From Petrosia ficiformis (Eukaryota; Porifera; Demospongiae; Haplosclerida; Petrosiidae): DNA of 64,000 bases. This document shows, one piece after another, positions 58,216 through 64,000 of the stretch. The notes under the pieces are model-generated. The model did no database searches and was not told the origin of the DNA. It worked only from the letters and a program-made list of their open reading frames with translations. The position numbers and the translations under genes are program-made. The number at the start of each line of letters is the position of its first letter. Position 1 is the stretch's first letter. Where the stretch lies: NCBI GenBank assembly GCA_947044365.1, contig OX345636.1, positions 7,274,001 through 7,338,000 of the forward strand. Reading direction: 5' to 3'.

Positions 58216-59069
58216 ACATGTACATGTAGCTATGTTTTATCTTTACAAAGGTTTACAAAATACATGCACCTATTTTTTCTAAATTTAATTGTAATGTACG
58301 CAAACATATAGAGGAAGGTATTTGCCTGCCCGTTAATGTTAAACTGAACTTAACTAGAAATGTGACTATTAGATGTGCTAGACATTGATTAGTACTTATC
58401 AGTGCTTCTTCCAAATTATAATCAGTACTGATCAGTACTTCTTTTGTGTGTTGCATGGGTGGACAGTGATGGCCAGCTGCTTTTGTAGGAGCAGGTGCTT
58501 GGTGTGCCTCACTGATCTCAAACCATGCACATATGACCAACTTGGGTTTACGGCAGCTCTGTGCTTCTCTTCTTTGTTTGTGAGTTGCATTATGTTGTGT
58601 ACTTGTTATTTAAGTGTACTATTTTTATTGTAATTATTGTTATATGGACATTGGATGAGTGGGGAGAGTTGGCATGCCATCAAAAATCTTTAACCCACCA
58701 TTCCCGGTTCTCAAGACTGGGCATTCAGTGTTCAATTTTTTCCTTATTTTCTAAGCCATTGTGGCTGTTCATTTTCTAAGCCATTGTGGCTGCTCATTTT
58801 CTAAGCCATTGTGGCTGTTAATTTTCTAAGCCATTGTGGCTGTTCATTTTCTAAGCCATTGTGGCTGCTTATTTCTAAGCCGTTGTGGCTGCTTATTTTC
58901 TAAGCCATGGTAGCTGGTAATTATTTTTCTAAGCCATTGTGGCTGATTATTTTTCTAAGCCATAGTGGCTGGTCTAATGTTTAATGAAACCATTGTGGCA
59001 GATTGTTTGTTTGTTGTGTGTGTGTTTGTTTGCGCCTTTTGCTAGCATGCTAGACACATTAATTTTCAT
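58216..59069. repeat. interspersed repeat with ccattgtggct array, second copy
   Basis: The right part matches 24380-24700. About ten 25-bp units (ttttctaagccattgtggct) lie at 58745-58990. The left part contains a plausible but unassigned frame at 58276-58386 (CNVRKHIEEGICLPVNVKLN, then LTRNVTIRCARH and stop). It sits inside the 79-bp array and so was probably inserted there. Confidence 0.6.
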
Positions 59070-61112
59070 GTACTTCAAGATTTATGTATAGGATTAGTAC
59101 TTGTACATGTACTAAGTAAAGTATTAATATGGAGGTATACATGTACATGTACTTCAAGATTTAAGTATAAGACTAGTACTTGTACATGTACTAAGTAAAG
59201 TATTAATATGGAGGTATACATGTACATGTACTTCAAGATTTAAGTATAAGACTAGTACTTGTACATGTACTAAGTAAAGTATTAATATGGAGGTATACAT
59301 GTACATGTACTTCAAGATTTAAGTGTAAGACTAGTACTTGTACATGTACTAAGTAAAGTATTAATATGGAGGTATACATGTACAGTACATGTACTTCAAG
59401 ATTTAAGTATAAGACTAGTACTTGTACATATACTAAGTAAAGTATTAATATGGAGGTATACATGTACATGTACTTCAAGATTTAAGTATAAGACTAGTAC
59501 TTGTACACATACTAAGTAAAGTATTAATATGGAGGTATACATGTACATGTACATGTATATCAAGATTTAAGTGTAAGACTAGTACTTGTACATGTACTAA
59601 GCAAACTATTAATATGGAGGTACAATGTATACATGTACATGTACTTCAAGATTTAAGTGTAAGACTAGTACTTGTACATGTACCAAGTAAAGTATTAATA
59701 TGGAGGTATACATGTACATGTACTTCAAGATTTAAGTGTAAGACTTGTACTTGTGCATGTACTAAGTAAAGTATTAATATGGATGTATACATGTACATGT
59801 ACTACAAGATTGACTAGTACTTGTACATGTACTAAGTAAAGTATTAATATGGAGGTATACATGTACATGTACTTCAAGATTTAAGTGGAAGACTAGTACT
59901 TGTACATGTACTAAGTAAAGTATTAATATGGAGGTATACATGTACATGTACTACAAGATTTAGTATAAGACTAGTACTTGTACATGTACTAAGTAAAGTA
60001 TTAATATGGAGGTATGCATGTACATGTACTTCAAGATTTAAGTGGAAGACTAGTACTTGTACATGTACTAAGTAAAGTATTAATATTGAGGTATACATGT
60101 ACATGTACTTCAAGATTTAAGTGTAAGACTTGTACTTGTACATGTACTAAGTAAAGTATTAATATGGAGGTATACATGTACATGTACTTCAAGATTTAAG
60201 TGTAAGACTAGTACTTGTACATGTACTAAGTAAAGTATTAATATGGAGGTATACATGTACATGTACTTCAAGATTTAAGTGTAAGACTTGTACTTGTACA
60301 TGTACTAAGTAAAGTATTAATATGGAGGTATACATGTACATGTACTTCAAGATTTAAGTATAAGACTAGTACTTGCACATGTACCAAGTAAAGTATTAAT
60401 ATGGAGGTATACATGTACATGTACTTCAAGATTTAAGTGTAAGACTTGTACTTGTACATGTACTAAGTAAAGTATTAATATGGAGGTATACATGTACATG
60501 TACTTCAAGATTTAAGTATAAGACTAGTACTTGCACATGTACCAAGTAAAGTATTAATATGGAGGTATACATGTACATGTACTTCAAGATTTAAGTGTAA
60601 GACTTGTACTTGTACATGTACTAAGTAAAGTATTAATATGGAGGTATACATGTACATGTACTTCAAGATTTAAGTATAAGACTAGTACTTGCACATGTAC
60701 CAAGTAAAGTATTAATATGGAGGTATACATGTACATGTACTTCAAGATTTAAGTGTAAGACTTGTACTTGTACATGTACTAAGTAAAGTATTAATATGGA
60801 GGTATACATGTACATGTACTTCAAGATTTAAGTATAAGACTAGTACTTGCACATGTACCAAGTAAAGTATTAATATGGGGGTATACATGTACATGTACTT
60901 CAAGATTTAAGTGTAAGACTAGTACTTGTACATGTAGTAAGTAAAGTATTAATATGGAGGTATACATGTACATGTACTTCAAGATTTAAGTGTAAGACTA
61001 GTACTTGTACATGTACCAAGTAAAGTATTAATATGGAGGTATACATGTACATGTACTTCAAGATTTAAGTGTAAGACTAGTACTTGTACATGTACTAAGT
61101 AAAGTATTAATA
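59070..61112. repeat. 79-bp minisatellite, main block (about 26 copies)
   Basis: Unit as above. From about 60190 to 60870 two variants alternate: gacttgtacttgtacatgta with ctaag, and gactagtacttgcacatgta with ccaag. This is a 158-bp dimeric higher-order repeat. Confidence 0.95.
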
Positions 61113-61307
61113 TTATCATCTTGTTTATTGAAAGAGTGTTCATCATTCATTCAGTGAAGCAATAATTATATATATACTATTCATACTGAATACATAATAT
61201 ATAAAACACGATACATGTACATAAAGAAAAGATATTCTTATGATTACTTTATGACCTGTCATAAAGTCAGACTGCTGCTTTCTTAGCTATAAAACCCATC
61301 AATCTAT

Positions 61308-61861
61308 TAGTGCTGCCACGATATAGAAAATTTCATATTGTATGTCGTGACTGTTTATATCACGATATATCGCATATCACGATATAATTTAATTAATTAT
61401 TCATTTATATTAATATTAATTAAATGTTTTGACCAAAAGTTACAGTTATGTTATTTTTTGTCCTCTGCTCTTAAAACTTGCTGTACCTTTTAAACTTAAT
61501 TAGATACAACTATAAACTAAAATAAAGTAAGAAAATCTTAAAATTTCTAAGGCTAGATTCCTACCTCGGCCGTCATCTTGCTCGTGGGCAACGCACACTT
61601 TTCAGGAAGTCAAAGGCTCTTTTGCTTTCCGTGTTCCCGTATTAAGCTTGTTATTGTTTTAGAGACTTGCAGACACCTTTAAGCTTGCAGAAAATCAACA
61701 TAGATACCTTCTTTCAGGTGCATGCAAGAAAAAGATTTTAACTAGTTCAAACATTTTTTTCAACTGCGCATGTGTATACCATATTGATATAAAAAAATGT
61801 TATATCATATCGTATCGTGGCTTATTATATCGTGATATGTCGATATATCGTGGCAGCACTA
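61308..61861. mobile_element. hAT-like element with TAGTGCTGCCACGATAT termini
   Basis: The ends tagtgctgccacgatat and atatatcgtggcagcacta are inverted. The flanking 8-mers are CAATCTAT and CAATGTAT (7 of 8). The subterminal regions are rich in atatcg/cgatat. No transposase. The TAG-GCTGCCACGAT style end is known from hAT elements. Confidence 0.7.
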
Positions 61862-62049
61862 CAATGTATTATAGTCATTTATTTCTCCATTCTTCTTACT
61901 CAAGTTATATAACATTTGGGATTTTACATTTCAGCTGCTACAGCTGTTAGCCACAGTATTTATAAGCAGCTGTCTTTTAGTCATGAATCAGTCTATAGCT
62001 GACCACTTGTCTGTTTGCTACCATGATCATCATAATACTAGATAATTAA

Positions 62050-63010
62050 CCCTTAGAGGACTGATGTATCATCCTCTAGGGTCATATTTCATATATATGT
62101 ACACTGGCGTGTTTAAGGGGGAGCCTGGGGGGGCCCAGTCCCCCCCCCCCCCATGTTGTCTAAATAACAATTCTAATTAATGCGCCCATGCATTGTGGTT
62201 TGCAGAAATGAGCATATTTCGCCCCCATTACAAGATTAACTGAGTCTGATTTGGACTCTGACTCTGAGTTTGAGAGCATTGAATCAGTAGACCCACGAAG
62301 ATCGTGAACAGTGAGTTGTCTTCTGACTCATCATCAATAATAGTGATAATGTACCATTATGTACGTAACGTACGTCGCAATGTCGACCACACCTCTAATG
62401 AATAAATAATAATTCAAAAATTTGTGGCGCACTTTGTGCACCATTCTTACACCAATACAGGTGCTAGCCCCTCCTGGTATTCAGGTCTAGACACGCCACT
62501 GTATATGTGACTCTTGACCCCTAATGCAGTTTGGAGTGATTATGAAGCACTCCAAATGTTTGCAATTGGTGTCAGGGATAAGCCAATAAAAATGGCTAAA
62601 AAAAAGTTGATTATTTTTGGCTGCCCTTTGGCCTAAATATAGACTACAATGGGAATTTTAAAGGGGGCATGCGCCTGTGCAATTTCGAGATTCAGTAACC
62701 CTGCCCACGCAATGTGGTGAGTAGCTGAGAAATTTCTCTTGTTGTAAAACCTGATATCGTGTTTGTAACTGGTGCCAATATGCAGTGGGGTTGTTTTATT
62801 TCAGCTACAGTCAAAAGAGAGAGAACATTGCATTTGAATTAGTCCTACAAGCACTTAGGTCTTTGGAGTCCCGTTAAGCAAGTTTGTAGAAGTAGTACTT
62901 CATGTCGAAAAAGAGCCAAGTTTAAAGTATAGAAAGTGAACAGTGGCCAAGATATCTGTAACAGAGATACAAGTGTTTGTTGGGAAGAATTTTGAAAAAT
63001 AAGATCACAA
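62050..63010. mobile_element. piggyBac-like element, right end lost, with nested hAT
   Basis: TTAA (62046-62049) and CCCTTAGAGGACTGATGT are followed by sequence matching 32330-33200 (ttgacccctaatgcagtttg, cagtcaaaa, gaacattgcatttgaattag). No matching right end is found. The 62102-62501 insertion interrupts it. Confidence 0.7.
62102..62501. mobile_element. 400-bp hAT-type MITE
   Basis: The ends CACTGGCGTGTTTA and TAGACACGCCACTG are inverted with small changes. The flanks are TATATGTA and TATATGTG. Near the left end there is a gggggg/cccccc palindromic tract (62118-62152). The 32315 element shows the uninterrupted sequence (cacatatatgtgacatttgacc). Confidence 0.75.
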
Positions 63011-63302
63011 GCAACAACACAAGCTAAAAATCTGTCAACATTTTGATTAATTATTGTATTTCACACGAGGAAGGAGTTTATAAATGTATGCTGTAGTACA
63101 AGATGTTACACAGTACTGTATAAATATACATGTACAAGGTATAAGAATTAACACTTAGTACTACTTGTAGCATTTCCTGATTGTGAATCCAAAGCTACTG
63201 ATAATCAAAGTATATTAACACTACAGCTAATATTATCCTTCATATTTATCATGTATTGTATGTGTATGAATTTACTGGCTCCAATCTCATTATATTAGAT
63301 GA

Positions 63303-63372
63303 AGAAGAAATTGAAAAAGAGAAGTACTTCCAGATGTACGACTCACAAGAATCCATTATAGTAGTAGATTGA
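63303..63372 (+). other. possible terminal exon
   Basis: After attatattag the frame reads DEEEIEKEKYFQMYDSQESI, then IVVD and TGA. The charged composition and clean stop suggest a C-terminal coding exon. No family recognised. Confidence 0.25.
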
Positions 63373-63738
63373 AAGATATTACTGTAAAGTTCAACATCAT
63401 AATGAATTGATCACTGTACATCATAGTCTGTCTATTTTTTTTTGTTTTTTTTTGCACAAATAATATAGCTCATAAAAGAAACAGTTTACATGTGGATATA
63501 GAAGTAATTAATACACACCAATTACCACCAGTGATTTGATCAAGAAGTTGAAAACAGACATAGAATATACAATGTAGAAATCCCAATTAGATAAGCATGC
63601 ACATCTCCTCTATAGAGCTTTGTTGTGGAGGCTTTTATACTAACAACAATGTGGTTGGTCATGTTATTGTGATAGTATTTCTAAATCAGTTGAATATAAT
63701 AATTATTATTGCAACTATCAAAATTTATTATTTGAAAG

Positions 63739-63821
63739 ATGCAGCTGATATTCTTCAAAGTATTATAGACGGCGTTCTCTACATGGGTTCTCAACCTGGC
63801 TCCAGTAGTCACATAGCAGAG
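63739..63821 (+). other. possible internal exon
   Basis: The frame reads DAADILQSIIDGVLYMGSQP, then GSSSHIAE before donor GAG/gtgaat. The upstream ttatttgaaag is a weak acceptor. The sequence looks protein-like, but I cannot name it. Confidence 0.25.
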
Positions 63822-64000
63822 GTGAATTTATTTAGCAGTGGTGTGCTGTGATTATTATCTGTAGAGTGATGGTTATATAGGCACATCGAGATTAGGTTCC
63901 AGTAGCTTGAATGATATATAGTACCCAGAAGTCCTGGATTTATTTACCAGTGATGATTGTCATTGTTCACAAAAGTGGAATGTCAATTTTGTGTCACTCT

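Overview
This is an AT-rich, intron-bearing, repeat-dense stretch of an invertebrate animal genome. There is no operon structure, and the coding signal comes as isolated exons with GT/AG borders. The three best host exons encode TRAF-type MATH domains. The transposons are metazoan types: pogo, Tc1/mariner, hAT, piggyBac-like, DIRS and tRNA-derived SINE. The palindromic hexamer TACATG/CATGTA is extraordinarily abundant. My best guess is a demosponge, Amphimedon-like. That is inference from TRAF content and repeat style, not proof.

Layout. 1-1890: broken DDE transposase whose 3' end is a tandem array of 96-nt mini-exons with very short introns. 1907-10760 and 11530-21320: two tandem copies of a ~9 kb segmental duplication. 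They differ mainly by insertions (GC-ended TTA-flanked elements, a CAGGG-ended element, a TA-flanked mariner-like MITE, a SINE), so each copy supplies the empty site for the other. Both carry the same broken Tc1-type transposase and a 44-bp minisatellite. Only the first carries a CD36/LIMP-2-like exon with a stop. 22.9-26.8 kb: three paralogous exon relics with a PCPHC motif; in two, the pyrimidine tract has become a long CT microsatellite. 27310-29721: a nearly intact pogo-family transposon with TA duplication, terminal repeats, a transposase with one nonsense codon, and a second convergent gene encoding a HIRAN-like domain. 29.8-33.5 kb: minisatellites, SF3A1-like exon relics, and a piggyBac-like element with a nested hAT. 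34.4-38 kb: local duplications, a 139-bp near-perfect foldback and a possible small promoter/first exon. 39.3-40.7 kb: minisatellites. 41.7-57.6 kb: three phase-1 MATH exons, all minus strand, separated by large gaps holding a 9-bp-TSD element, a DIRS relic and an 82-bp array that repeats a 3' splice site. 58-61.1 kb: 79-bp minisatellite with dimeric higher-order structure. 61.3-64 kb: hAT-like and piggyBac-like elements, then weak exon candidates.

The likely functional host content is small: the MATH exons and perhaps a few short exons. The rest is mobile DNA and its decay. The most interesting single system is the pogo element carrying a HIRAN-domain gene. Second is the recurring theme of tandem repeats that contain complete splice signals (1.2-1.8 kb, 22.9-23.1 kb, 47.8-48.5 kb, and the CT tracts).
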